A DNA stretch of 64,000 bases from Streptomyces sp. SirexAA-E (lineage in GTDB: Bacteria > Actinomycetota > Actinomycetes > Streptomycetales > Streptomycetaceae), in contig NC_015953.1 in assembly GCF_000177195.2 (NCBI RefSeq), positions 1,984,001 to 2,048,000 on the forward strand, written 5' to 3'. Position numbers and translations under genes: made by a program. The first letter of the stretch is position 1, and every line of letters begins with the position of its first letter. The notes beneath the pieces are model-generated. The model did no database searches. It worked only from the letters and a program-made list of their open reading frames with translations, and was not told the origin of the DNA. Below are positions 32,162-40,594 of the stretch, piece after piece.

Positions 32162-33465
32162 GCACCACCCCCGCCTCCGAGCAGGCACAGGACGAGGTCG
32201 TCGGCCTCTGCGCCGAACTGATCCGCTTCGACACCTCCAACCCGACCAGCGACGAGCGCGAGGCCGCCGACTGGGTGGTGGCCCGTCTCGCCGAGGTCGG
32301 CATCGCCTCCGAACTGGTCGAGTCCGCCCCCGGCCGGGCGAGCGTCGTCGCGCGCATAGCGGGCGCCGACCCCGCCCGGGGAGCCCTGCTGGTCCACGGC
32401 CACCTCGACGTCGTGCCCGCCGACGCCGCCGAGTGGCAGGTGCCGCCGTTCTCCGGCGAGATCCGCGACGGCTACCTCTGGGGGCGCGGCGCGATCGACA
32501 TGAAGGACACGGTGGCGGTCATGCTGGCCACCGCCCGGCACTTCGCCCGGACCGGCACGCAGCCGTCCCGTGACGTGGTCCTCGCCTTCCTCGCCGACGA
32601 GGAGGCGGGCGGCAAGTTCGGCGCCCACTGGCTGGTCGAGCACCGCCCCGAGCTCTTCGCCGGGGTCACCGAGGCGATCGGCGAGGGCGGCGGCTTCTCC
32701 TTCGCGATCGACGACACCCGCCGGCTCTACCCGATCGAGAACGCCCAGCGCGGTATGGCCTGGATGGAGCTGACCGCCACCGGACGGGCCGGCCACGGCT
32801 CCTCCCCCAACGACGAGAACGCCGTCACCGACCTCGCCGAGTCCCTCACCCGCATCGGCCGCGCGACCTTCCCGATCCGGCTGATCGAACCGGTCCGCGC
32901 CCTGCTCGAAGAGGCCGCGCGGCTCTACGGGGTGGAGTTCGACGAGGACGACATCGAGGGCACCCTGGCCCGGCTGGGCCCGGTCGCGGACTTCATGCAG
33001 GTGGTGCTGCGCAACTCCGCCAACCCCACGATGTTCGACGCCGGCTACCAGACCAACGTCATCCCCGGGAAGGCCACCGCCCGCGTGGACGGACGCTTCC
33101 TGCCGGGCCACGAGCAGGAGCTCGTCGACACGATCGACGCGCTGCTGCTCCCGTCCGTCAGCCGGGCGTGGGTCAACCACGACATCGCCATGGAGACGAC
33201 GTTCGACGGCCCGCTCGTCGAGGCGATGTGCGAGGCGGTCCGCGCCGAGGACCCGGACGGCCACCCGGTGCCGTACTGCAACCCCGGCGGCACCGACGCC
33301 AAGGCCTTCACCCACCTGGGCATCCGCTGCTTCGGCTTCAAGGGGCTGAAGCTGCCGCACGACCTGGACTACGGCCGTCTCTTCCACGGCGTGGACGAGC
33401 GCGTCCCCCTGGAGGGCCTGCGCTTCGGCGTCCGCGTCATGACCCGACTCTGGCAGAGCTGCTGA
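32158..33465 (+). CDS. M20 family metallopeptidase/amidohydrolase
   Basis: 435 aa from ATG at 32158. Metal and catalytic residues are in place: LLVHGHLDVVPADAAEWQVP, GRGAIDMKDTVAVMLATARH, FLADEEAGGKFGAHWLVEHR, the dimerisation-domain region GHGSSPNDENAVTDLAESL, and NPGGTDAKAFTHLGIRCFGF. This group (ArgE/DapE/ACY1) hydrolyses N-acyl or carbamoyl amino acids and dipeptides. In this operon it probably opens or cleaves the compound imported by the NCS1 permease. A terminator follows at 33517. Confidence 0.92.
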   Translation: MSTTPASEQAQDEVVGLCAELIRFDTSNPTSDEREAADWVVARLAEVGIASELVESAPGRASVVARIAGADPARGALLVHGHLDVVPADAAEWQVPPFSGEIRDGYLWGRGAIDMKDTVAVMLATARHFARTGTQPSRDVVLAFLADEEAGGKFGAHWLVEHRPELFAGVTEAIGEGGGFSFAIDDTRRLYPIENAQRGMAWMELTATGRAGHGSSPNDENAVTDLAESLTRIGRATFPIRLIEPVRALLEEAARLYGVEFDEDDIEGTLARLGPVADFMQVVLRNSANPTMFDAGYQTNVIPGKATARVDGRFLPGHEQELVDTIDALLLPSVSRAWVNHDIAMETTFDGPLVEAMCEAVRAEDPDGHPVPYCNPGGTDAKAFTHLGIRCFGFKGLKLPHDLDYGRLFHGVDERVPLEGLRFGVRVMTRLWQSC

Positions 33466-33516
33466 CCTGACCCGGCAGCTCCGTCAGGGGCCCCGCCCCG
33501 ACCCGGGCCCACCCCT

Positions 33517-33555
33517 CCGTACGCCCCCGCCGACCCCTGTCGCGGGGGCGTACGG
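33517..33555 (+). terminator. Terminator of the DUF1177/permease/M20 operon
   Basis: Perfect 14-bp stem (CCGTACGCCCCCGC, 33517-33530, with 33542-33555), 11-nt loop, 52 bp after the M20 stop. Confidence 0.8.
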
Positions 33556-33602
33556 CACCATGGGACGCCGTCCGAGCACACCGCCCCACCAGGAGGAACC
33601 CC

Positions 33603-34259
33603 GTGGCCGCCGAGTCCCCCGCCCGTCCCGAGCCGGAGGTACTCGCCGCCTTCGAGGCCGCCAAGGGCTTCATGCCGGTGCGCGAGGGGCTCGCCCTGTA
33701 CGCCGCCGCCGCCGAGGCCGCCGCCCTCGGGCTCCCGCTGCTGGAGGTCGGCACCTACTGCGGGCGGTCCACGGTCCTGCTGGCGGCCGCCGCCCGCGCC
33801 GCCGGGGTCACCGCCCTCACCGTCGACCACCACCGGGGCAGCGAGGAGCAGCAGCCCGGCTGGGAGTACCACGACCCGTCCGTGGCGGACCCGGAGCTCG
33901 GCCTGATGGACACCCTGCCCACCTTCCGCCGGACCCTGCACCGGGCGGGCCTGGAGCAGCACGTGGTGGCGCTCGTGGGGCGCTCCCCGCAGGTGGCGGC
34001 CGTCTGGGGTGGGCGTCTCGGCTTCGTCTTCGTCGACGGCGGGCACACCGACGAGCACGCGACGGGCGACTACGAGGGCTGGGCCCCGAAGGTCGCCGAC
34101 GGCGGTCTGCTGGCCGTCCACGACGTCTTCCCCGACCCGGCGGACGGCGGCCAGGCCCCGTACCGGATCTACCGACGCGCCCTGGAGTCGGGGGCGTTCA
34201 CCGAGGTCTCGGTGACGGACTCGCTGCGCGTACTGCGGCGTACGGGGACGGGGATCTGA
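33603..34259 (+). CDS. Class I SAM-dependent methyltransferase
   Basis: 218 aa from GTG at 33603 with AGGAGG upstream. The motif I region is LLEVGTYCGRSTVLLAAAAR; a later acidic motif LGFVFVDGGHTDEHATGDYE and LAVHDVFPDPADGG match the Methyltransf_24 subgroup (often O-methyltransferase-like, with a metal-binding His/Asp pair). It follows an operon terminator and precedes the amidase gene by 22 bp. Substrate unknown. Confidence 0.85.
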   Translation: MAAESPARPEPEVLAAFEAAKGFMPVREGLALYAAAAEAAALGLPLLEVGTYCGRSTVLLAAAARAAGVTALTVDHHRGSEEQQPGWEYHDPSVADPELGLMDTLPTFRRTLHRAGLEQHVVALVGRSPQVAAVWGGRLGFVFVDGGHTDEHATGDYEGWAPKVADGGLLAVHDVFPDPADGGQAPYRIYRRALESGAFTEVSVTDSLRVLRRTGTGI

Positions 34260-34281
34260 GGTCCGCGGATAGCATCACGGC

Positions 34282-35202
34282 GTGCGTGACGACGACAGCC
34301 CTCCCCCCACCTTCCGTGCGCCCGCGCGCCGCCGTCCCGTGGCCGCCGCCGTGGTGCTGGCGGCCCTCTGCCTGACGGCGGCGGGCTGCGGCTCCGGCGG
34401 TGCGGCGCCGCAGGCCGGCCCGCCCGCGTCCGACGGCGCGTCCGCCTCGCCCCGGGAGCCGTCCCCCTCCGCGAGCCTGTCCGGGAATCCGTCCCCGGCG
34501 CCCTCCTCGGCGGCACCGCCGCCCAAGGGGCCGCTCACCGGCCGGACCGTGGTGATCGACCCCGGCCACAATCCGCGCAACCGCGACCACACCCGGGAGA
34601 TCAACGCCCAGGTGGACATGGGCAACGGGCGCAAGGAGTGCGACACCACCGGCACGGCCACCGACTCCGGTTACGCGGAGGCCCGGTTCACCCTCGACGT
34701 GTCCCGCCGGCTGCGGACGCTGCTGGAGGCCGAGGGGGCGAAGGTCCGCCTCACCCAGGACGACGACCGGCCGTTCGGGCCGTGCGTGGACGAGCGGGCC
34801 CGGATCGGCAACGAGGCGCACGCCGACGCCGTCGTATCGGTGCACGCGGACGGATCCGCGGTGGGCAACCGCGGCTTCCACGTCATCCTGCCCGCCGAGG
34901 TGCGCGGCGGCGGGGCGGACACCTCGCGGATCGTGGCACCCTCGCGCGACCTCGGCGAACGGATCGCCGGGAATTTCCTGCGCACGACCGGAAGCGCGCC
35001 CTCCAATTACATCGGCGGCAATACCGGACTGGACACCCGCGACGATCTCGGCGGACTGAATCTGTCGACCGTGCCCAAAGTCTTCATCGAATGCGGCAAT
35101 ATGCGTGACCCGAAGGACGCCGCCCTCCTGATGAGCGAGGACTGGCGTCAACGGGCCGCCACCGGTATCGCCGACGGTATCGGCAGCTACCTCAAGCGGT
35201 AG
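34282..35202 (+). CDS. N-acetylmuramoyl-L-alanine amidase (Amidase_3), lipoprotein
   Basis: 306 aa. Residues 18-35 form a lipoprotein signal ending in LTAAGC, then a Ser/Pro linker (40-85). The Amidase_3 domain has the zinc ligands and catalytic Glu: VVIDPGHNPRN (His), DSGYAEARFTLDVSRRL (Glu), VSVHADGSA (His) and VFIECGNMRDPKDAALL (catalytic Glu). It cleaves the muramoyl-alanine bond of peptidoglycan on the outer face of the membrane. Start GTG at 34282. About 200 bp separate it from the next gene. Confidence 0.9.
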   Translation: MRDDDSPPPTFRAPARRRPVAAAVVLAALCLTAAGCGSGGAAPQAGPPASDGASASPREPSPSASLSGNPSPAPSSAAPPPKGPLTGRTVVIDPGHNPRNRDHTREINAQVDMGNGRKECDTTGTATDSGYAEARFTLDVSRRLRTLLEAEGAKVRLTQDDDRPFGPCVDERARIGNEAHADAVVSVHADGSAVGNRGFHVILPAEVRGGGADTSRIVAPSRDLGERIAGNFLRTTGSAPSNYIGGNTGLDTRDDLGGLNLSTVPKVFIECGNMRDPKDAALLMSEDWRQRAATGIADGIGSYLKR

Positions 35203-35404
35203 ACGCGGTGTGACGGTGGTGAGTTCACGGGGTGGAGGGCCTTCCCCTCCACGGCGTACGAGGTCCGGGCAGGCATACAACCCGCCCGGGCAGACGATAG
35301 ATTCATCCGTACGATGGGGAGCCGCCCCCGAGCTTCGCGCCGTACCCGCCGTTCAGGCGGCATCGACGACCGCCCCGACGAGACGACCGACTAAGGACCT
35401 TCAC

Positions 35405-36229
35405 GTGAATATCCGCTCCCTCACTCGAGGCGACGGCGTGGTGATCGGAGCAGCGGTCGTGCTGTTCATCGCCTCTTTCCTCGACCTCTTCGGCGTCGAC
35501 TGCCCCAAGGGCATCGACTGCTCCGGCTACAGCTCGAACGCCTGGGATTCGCTCTCGCTGCTGATGAGCATCTACCTGGCGGGCATCATCGGCGCGGCGC
35601 TGGTGATCGTGAGCCGCGCGATGCCGGGTCGCAAGGTCGCGGGGCTCGACATCGCCCAGTTCGGTGCCGCGTTCACGGTGTTCGCGCTCTGGACCATGTT
35701 CTGGACGATCATCGACGCCAGCAACGCCGGCGCCGGCCTGATCCTCGGACTCCTCGCGACCATCGTGCTGGCCGCCGGCGCGGTGGGCGCCCCGCTGGTC
35801 CCGGCGCTCAAGGCCCCGCTCATGGGCGCCCCGCGCCCGGCGCAGCCCGCACAGCCGCAGTTCGGCGCCCAGCCCGGCCAGGGCTACGGCTACCCGGGTG
35901 CCCCGCAGCCCCAGGGCTACGGCTACCCCGGTGCCCAGCAGCAGCCCTACGGCGCGCACCAGGCCCAGCCGGACGCCGCCGCCCAGCAGGCGGCGCCGCA
36001 GGCCCCGCAGTCCGGCGGCGCGCCTGCCGGTGACTTCACCCCGTTCTGGTTCGCGGTGCCGGTGGCCCGCCCGCTGTACGGCGAGGACGGCGCCCCGACG
36101 CCGATCGCCGAACTCGCCCCGGGTACCTGGTACCTGGCGGTCGAGCAGCGCGGCTCCGGGCTCATCGCCCAGACCCAGGACGGCCGTCGGGGTGTCCTCC
36201 AGGACACGACGGGCATCCAGCGCGGCTGA
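35405..36229 (+). CDS. Membrane protein with YGYPG-repeat cytoplasmic tail
   Basis: 274 aa from GTG at 35405, AAGGA upstream. Four membrane segments lie in residues 12-140. Next is a Pro/Gln/Ala-rich tail with repeats of the form QGYGYPGA (about 155-185). It ends in a compact domain of about 55 aa (FWFAVPVARPLYGEDGAPTP, LAPGTWYLAVEQRGSGLIAQ). An extracytoplasmic loop after TM1 carries two Cys (VDCPKGIDC). This architecture recurs in Streptomyces, but I know no function. A 25-bp terminator stem follows. Confidence 0.75.
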   Translation: MNIRSLTRGDGVVIGAAVVLFIASFLDLFGVDCPKGIDCSGYSSNAWDSLSLLMSIYLAGIIGAALVIVSRAMPGRKVAGLDIAQFGAAFTVFALWTMFWTIIDASNAGAGLILGLLATIVLAAGAVGAPLVPALKAPLMGAPRPAQPAQPQFGAQPGQGYGYPGAPQPQGYGYPGAQQQPYGAHQAQPDAAAQQAAPQAPQSGGAPAGDFTPFWFAVPVARPLYGEDGAPTPIAELAPGTWYLAVEQRGSGLIAQTQDGRRGVLQDTTGIQRG

Positions 36230-36238
36230 CCCGCCCCG

Positions 36239-36293
36239 CACCACAGTGGCCCCTGGCCCCGACGACCTGTCGGGGCCAGGGGCCACTGTGGTG
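36239..36293 (+). terminator. Very long intrinsic terminator hairpin
   Basis: A perfect 25-bp stem (36239-36263 with 36269-36293) and 5-nt loop, starting 10 bp after the 35405 gene stop. The left arm begins CACCACAGTGGCCCC. It also faces the minus-strand remnant at 36325. Confidence 0.9.
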
Positions 36294-36324
36294 GGCCGCC
36301 CCCTTCGTACGCGCCGGTGGCGGC

Positions 36325-36770
36325 TCAGCCGAACGAGGACCGCTCCAGCCAGAGGTCCAGCAGCCCCCGGTCGCCCAGGACGTGAAGTCCCCCTCGTCGG
36401 GCGTCATCCGGCGGTTGAACGCCAGCATGAGCGAGGTCGGCGGACCGCGCAGGGCGACGGTGGTCTTCTCGTGGGCCCGGCGCCAGGTGAACGCGTCCTC
36501 AGCGAACTCGATCAGCCACTCCGCCCCCCGGCACGTCGGTGGCGTGCAGGTGCAAGGACCTCCCGCCACCGCGCGGTTCGGCCGCCTCCGGGTCACCTCC
36601 GGCCTGCGCGAAGGCCACGATCCGGAGCCATTCGGTGACGGTGTCGGCGGCGAGGTCGGGAGCCACCTCGTAGGCGGCGCCCGTGGCGAGGGCGGCGTCG
36701 GCGCGGTGGACGACGGTCTCGTGGCGCGGTCGCGGACCAGCTCACCGGCGCAAGCAAGGTCATGGCCGCA
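36325..36770 (-). pseudogene. Decayed maleylpyruvate isomerase-family (mycothiol-dependent) gene
   Basis: Pieces of one protein are readable in different minus-strand frames: GELVRDR near 36740, then VHRADAALATGAAYEVAPDL and AADTVTEWLRIVAFAQAGGD, then (after a shift near 36525) EWLIEFAEDAFTWRRAHEKT and LMLAFNRRMTPD, then (after a shift near 36380) GDRGLLDLWLERSSFG and stop at 36325. The ending LNRR...DLWLERSSFG is typical of MDMPI/DinB-like proteins. At least three frameshifts make it nonfunctional unless the assembly is wrong. No other gene was found in 36294-36873. Confidence 0.65.
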
Positions 36771-36873
36771 CCCCAGGCACGGGCCGGGCGGTGTCCACCC
36801 GAACGGGCCGCCTCTGGAGCGGCCCGAGCCACCGGGCGGGTTTCACCCCCCGTGGAGCGGCAACCCGGAACAC

Positions 36874-37164
36874 ATGTCCTACAGATCAGGCACGGGAAGC
36901 AGCACCGCAGCACGCGCCATAGCCGTCATCGCGGACGTCATGGCCTTCATCCTCATCGCGTGGATCCTGATGTACCTGCTCGACGCCAACCGGGGCAACG
37001 AACTGGTGCAGTTCGTCCACGACGCGGCCAACTGGCTGGCCGGCTGGTCGTACGACCTGTTCACCTTCGACGAGGCGTGGGCGCGGGTGGTGGCCGGGTA
37101 CGGTCTGGCCGCCGTCGTCTACCTCTTCGTCGGGCACGCCGTCGCCGGCCGGATCCGCCGCTGA
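36874..37164 (+). CDS. Small membrane protein
   Basis: 96 aa from ATG at 36874. Two membrane helices: IAVIADVMAFILIAWILMYL (residues 17-38) and VVAGYGLAAVVYLFVGHAVA (about 72-92), joined by an amphipathic loop (NELVQFVHDAANWLAGWSYDLF). The C-terminus is Arg-rich (GRIRR). It resembles small conserved actinobacterial membrane proteins of unknown role. Convergent with the toroid gene 12 bp away. Confidence 0.75.
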   Translation: MSYRSGTGSSTAARAIAVIADVMAFILIAWILMYLLDANRGNELVQFVHDAANWLAGWSYDLFTFDEAWARVVAGYGLAAVVYLFVGHAVAGRIRR

Positions 37165-37176
37165 GCGGACGTACGG

Positions 37177-38250
37177 TCAGCGGCAGCAGTCGGGTTCCAG
37201 CCCGGTCGGCAGCCGTTCGCCGCTGAAGACCGCGGTGGTCGCCTCGTCGCCGCCGAGCGCGGCCACCGCGAGCAGCAGCGAGCCCGCCGTCCAGGTGGTG
37301 AGTTCCTGCGGCCAGAAGGCCCGCTCGCCCTCGAAGACGTATCCCGTCCAGTACAGGCCGCCCTCGGCGCGCAGGTGCTGGACGGACTGGAGGATCTCCA
37401 GGGCCCGGTCGGACTCCCCGGTCACCCAGAGCGCCAGGGCCAGTTCGCAGCTCTCGCCGCCGGTCACCCAGGGATTGGGCAGGACGCAGCGCACACCGAG
37501 GCCGGGGACCACGAAGCGGTCCCAGCCCTCCTCGATCCGTGCGGTGGCCTCGGGCCCGTCGAGCGCACCGCCGAGGACCGGGTAGTACCAGTCCATCGAG
37601 TAGCGGCTCTTGTCCAGGAAGCGTTCCGGGTGGCGGCGGATCGCGTGGCCGAGCGCACCGGCCGCCAGCTCCCAGTCGGGCTGCGGCTCCTCGCGCTGCT
37701 CGGCGAGCGCCAGCGCGCAGCGCAGCGCCTGGTACACCGAGGAGCAGCCGGTCAGCAGGGCGTCGGTGACGGGTGTGCCGTCGGCCTCCCGCTTCCAGCC
37801 GATCTGGCCTCCGGGCTGCTGGAGCCGGAGCACGAACTCGACGGCGGCGTAGACCGTGGGCCACATCCGGTCGACGAACGCGTCGTCGCCGGTGGCCAGG
37901 TAGTGGTGCCAGACGCCGACGGCCACGTAGGCGCAGAAGTTGGTCTCGCGGCCCAGGTCGGTGGGCTGCTCGTGGTCACCGTCCTGGTAGGCCGCGTACC
38001 AGGAGCCGTCGCCGTTCTGGTGGCGGGCGAGCCAGTCGTAGGCGCGGGCGGCGGCCTCGTGCTCGCCGGCGGCGTCGAGGGCCATCGCCGCCTCGGTGTG
38101 GTCCCACGGGTCGAGGTGGTGGCCGCGGAACCACGGCAGCGCCCCGTCCGGGCGCTGCACGGCCAGCAGCGCGGCGACGGTCTCGGTGGCCTGCTCGGCG
38201 GTGAGGACTCCGGGCAGGACGAGGTGTTCGGTCCGCTCGGGTGTGCTCAC
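37177..38250 (-). CDS. Alpha/alpha-toroid (prenyltransferase/squalene-cyclase-like) protein
   Basis: 357 aa from GTG at 38250, overlapping the methyltransferase stop (GTGA). Repeats of the toroid fold are visible: LLAVQRPDGALPWFRGHHLD, WLARHQNGDGSWYAAYQDG, FVLRLQQPGGQIGWKREADG. The central part holds ETNFCAYVAVGVWHHYLATG and PNPWVTGGESCELALAL. No DXDD cyclase motif is apparent, so it is more likely a glycan- or lipid-related enzyme of the six-hairpin class. Last gene of a GT4/methyltransferase operon conserved in Streptomyces. Product unknown. Confidence 0.8.
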   Translation of the reverse strand: MSTPERTEHLVLPGVLTAEQATETVAALLAVQRPDGALPWFRGHHLDPWDHTEAAMALDAAGEHEAAARAYDWLARHQNGDGSWYAAYQDGDHEQPTDLGRETNFCAYVAVGVWHHYLATGDDAFVDRMWPTVYAAVEFVLRLQQPGGQIGWKREADGTPVTDALLTGCSSVYQALRCALALAEQREEPQPDWELAAGALGHAIRRHPERFLDKSRYSMDWYYPVLGGALDGPEATARIEEGWDRFVVPGLGVRCVLPNPWVTGGESCELALALWVTGESDRALEILQSVQHLRAEGGLYWTGYVFEGERAFWPQELTTWTAGSLLLAVAALGGDEATTAVFSGERLPTGLEPDCCR

Positions 38251-38978
38251 GCCTCGGCCTTCGGAAGGTGCGGCTTGGTCGCGTAGGCCACGAAGCTCTT
38301 GCCGACGACCGGGTTGAGGAGCTGTTCGGCGACCCGGGTGGCCAGGGGCTTCTTCATGATGTCCCAGACCAGCAGCTTGTGGTAGGCGCGCACCGGGAGC
38401 GCCTTGTCGTTGTCCACGCCGAAGGCGCACTTGAGCCACCAGTAGGGGCTGTGCAGCGCGTGCGCGTGGTGGGTGCCGTAGGGCTTGAGCCCGGCTCCGC
38501 GGATCTTGCCGAGCAGTTCGTCGGCCTTGTAGATCCGGATGTGCCCGCCCTCGACCTCGTGGTACGCGTCGGAGAGCGTCCAGCAGACCTTCTCGGGACC
38601 GTAGCGGGGCACGGTGATCGCGATCCGGCCGCCGGGCTTGAGGACACGGACCATCTCGGCGAGGACGCCCTTGTCGTCGGGGATGTGCTCCATCACCTCG
38701 GAGATGATCACGACGTCGAAGGAGGCGTCGGGGAACGGCAGGTTGAGCGCGTCGCCCTCCATCGCGGTGGCGGTGGCGCCCGCGGGGGCCTCCCCGGCCT
38801 CCTTCATGGCGGCGAACCACTTCGCGACCTCGCGGATCTCCTCGCCGTTCTGGTCGAGCGCCACGACCTGGGCGCCGCGCCGGTAGCACTCGAAGGCGTG
38901 GCGTCCGGCGCCGCAGCCCAGGTCGAGCACCCGGTCGCCTGCGGCGAGCGGGAAGCGGGTGAAGTCGACGGTCAGCAC
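38247..38978 (-). CDS. Class I SAM-dependent methyltransferase (Methyltransf_11)
   Basis: 243 aa from GTG at 38978. SAM motifs: DRVLDLGCGAGRHAFECYRR (motif I), VVALDQNGEEI (acidic loop), EGDALNLPFPDASFDVVIIS EVMEHI (motifs II/III) and RVLKPGGRIAITVPRY. The C-terminal part (YWWLKCAFGVDNDKALPVRA) is specific to this subgroup. It lies between a glycosyltransferase and the toroid protein in one operon, so its acceptor may be a glycosylated lipid or polyprenyl intermediate. Confidence 0.9.
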   Translation of the reverse strand: MLTVDFTRFPLAAGDRVLDLGCGAGRHAFECYRRGAQVVALDQNGEEIREVAKWFAAMKEAGEAPAGATATAMEGDALNLPFPDASFDVVIISEVMEHIPDDKGVLAEMVRVLKPGGRIAITVPRYGPEKVCWTLSDAYHEVEGGHIRIYKADELLGKIRGAGLKPYGTHHAHALHSPYWWLKCAFGVDNDKALPVRAYHKLLVWDIMKKPLATRVAEQLLNPVVGKSFVAYATKPHLPKAEA

Positions 38979-39033
38979 GGGTGCCTGCCTTCGATGTCGG
39001 GGGTGGGGGTTGCGGGAGCCACGGCAGGAGAGG

Positions 39034-40347
39034 TCACCTGTGCGCGGCGCGGGCGGCGATCGCCTGACGGTACAGCTCGGCGGTACCGGCAGCGGCCCTG
39101 GCCCAGGTGAAGTTGGCCAGCACCCTCGCCCGGCCGGCGGCGCCGAGGCGGGCGCGCAGTTCGCCGTCGCCGAGCAGTCGGCCGAGGGCGGCCGCGAGGG
39201 CGTCCGCGTCACCGGGCGGCACGGCCAGGCACGCCTCGCCGTCGGGGCCGGTGACCTCGGGGATCGCGCCGCCGGTGGTGGCCACCAGCGGGGTCCCGGT
39301 GGCCATGGCCTCGGCGGCGGGCAGCGAGAACCCCTCGTACAGCGAGGGCACGCAGGAGACCTGGGCGCTGCGGACCAGGTCGACGAGCTCGGCGTCGCTG
39401 ATGCCCTTGACGAACCGGACGGCGTCCTGGAGGCCGTGGCGCTCGATGGCCTGGGCGACGGGGCCGTCCTCGGCCCTCTTGCCGACGACCACGAGGTGCG
39501 TGTCCGGGTTCTCCGTACGGAGCTTGGCGAGCGCGTCCACGAGGTGGACGAGGCCCTTGAGCGGTACGTCGGCGCTGGAGGTGGTGACGATCCGGCCGGG
39601 CACCTCGGCGACCGAGGGGTCGGGCGACCAGAGATCGGTGTCGGCCCCGATGTGGACGACCTGGATGCGGTCCCGGCGCACCCCGAGGTGCTCGACGATC
39701 TCCGCCTGCGAGGAACCGGAGACGGTGAGGACGGACGGCAGCCGGCGGGCGACGCGCTTCTGCATGCGGGTGAAGGCGTACCAGCGGCGTACGGACAGCC
39801 GGCGGCGCCGGGAGTCGGCGGCCTCCAGGTCCAGGCGGCGGTCGACGGTGATGGGGTGGTGGATCGTGGTGACGAGCGGGGCGCCGAGGTCCCCCAGCAG
39901 GCCGTAACCGAGCGTCTGGTTGTCGTGCACGACGTCGAAGTCACCGCGCCGCGCCCGGAGATGACGGCGGGCCCGCAGGCTGAAGGTGAGCGGCTCGGGG
40001 AATCCGCCGGTCCACATGGTGGCGACCTCGGCGGCGTCGATCCAGTCGCGGTACTCGCCGCGCCCGGGGGTACGGAACGGGTCCGGCTGCCGGTACAGGT
40101 CGAGGCTGGGCAGCTCGGTGAGCGGTACGCCCTCGTCGAGCACGGGGTAGGGCTGCGCGCCGATCACCTCGACCTGGTGGCCGAGCCGGGCGAGTTCGCG
40201 GCCGAGGTGGCGCACATAGACGCCCTGGCCGCCGCAGAAGGGGTTGCCCTTGTAGGTCAGCAGCGCGATGCGCAACGGCCGGTCACCCTCGGTGTCCGAC
40301 GCGCCGCCGCCCGCGAGGGGGCCGGACTCTATGGCCTCAGCGGTCAC
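39034..40347 (-). CDS. Glycosyltransferase family 4
   Basis: 437 aa from GTG at 40347, chosen because AAGGGGA lies 7 bp upstream; GTG 40365 lacks one. GT-B fold: N-terminal LRIALLTYKGNPFCGGQGVY VRHLGRELA and HDNQTLGYGLLG, then the C-terminal nucleotide-sugar half with IVTTSSADVPLKGLVHLVDAL, CVPSLYEGFSLPAAEAMATG TPLVATTGGAIPE (E-x7-E motif). It uses an NDP- or GDP-activated sugar. First gene of the GT/methyltransferase/toroid operon, divergent from a TetR gene with a KstR-like box between them. Confidence 0.92.
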   Translation of the reverse strand: MTAEAIESGPLAGGGASDTEGDRPLRIALLTYKGNPFCGGQGVYVRHLGRELARLGHQVEVIGAQPYPVLDEGVPLTELPSLDLYRQPDPFRTPGRGEYRDWIDAAEVATMWTGGFPEPLTFSLRARRHLRARRGDFDVVHDNQTLGYGLLGDLGAPLVTTIHHPITVDRRLDLEAADSRRRRLSVRRWYAFTRMQKRVARRLPSVLTVSGSSQAEIVEHLGVRRDRIQVVHIGADTDLWSPDPSVAEVPGRIVTTSSADVPLKGLVHLVDALAKLRTENPDTHLVVVGKRAEDGPVAQAIERHGLQDAVRFVKGISDAELVDLVRSAQVSCVPSLYEGFSLPAAEAMATGTPLVATTGGAIPEVTGPDGEACLAVPPGDADALAAALGRLLGDGELRARLGAAGRARVLANFTWARAAAGTAELYRQAIAARAAHR

Positions 40348-40402
40348 ACTCGGTCCCCTTCTCACTGCGGTATTCGCCGGAGCGTAACCGGTCGCGCTAA
40401 TC

Positions 40403-40416
40403 TAGAACAAGTTTCA
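40403..40416. promoter_or_regulatory. KstR-type operator TAGAACAAGTTTCA
   Basis: An exact match to the TNNAACNNGTTNNA consensus I remember for the actinobacterial KstR repressor. It sits between the divergent GT4 (start 40347) and TetR (start 40595) genes, where it could repress both. Confidence 0.6.
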
Positions 40417-40594
40417 GACATGTCAGTTCAGCAACCACCGAATCTACCGGCAGGTAGCGTCGGTGTGACGGCCGGATCAGGTGATTCACGCCACGGCGGG
40501 CGGGCGGTCCGGCGGACCGCGCACCGCCGGCCGGCCCCGGGGGGACGAGGAACCGGTTCCCGTCTCCCGGCCGTGGCCCGGAGAAAGGCCTTGG

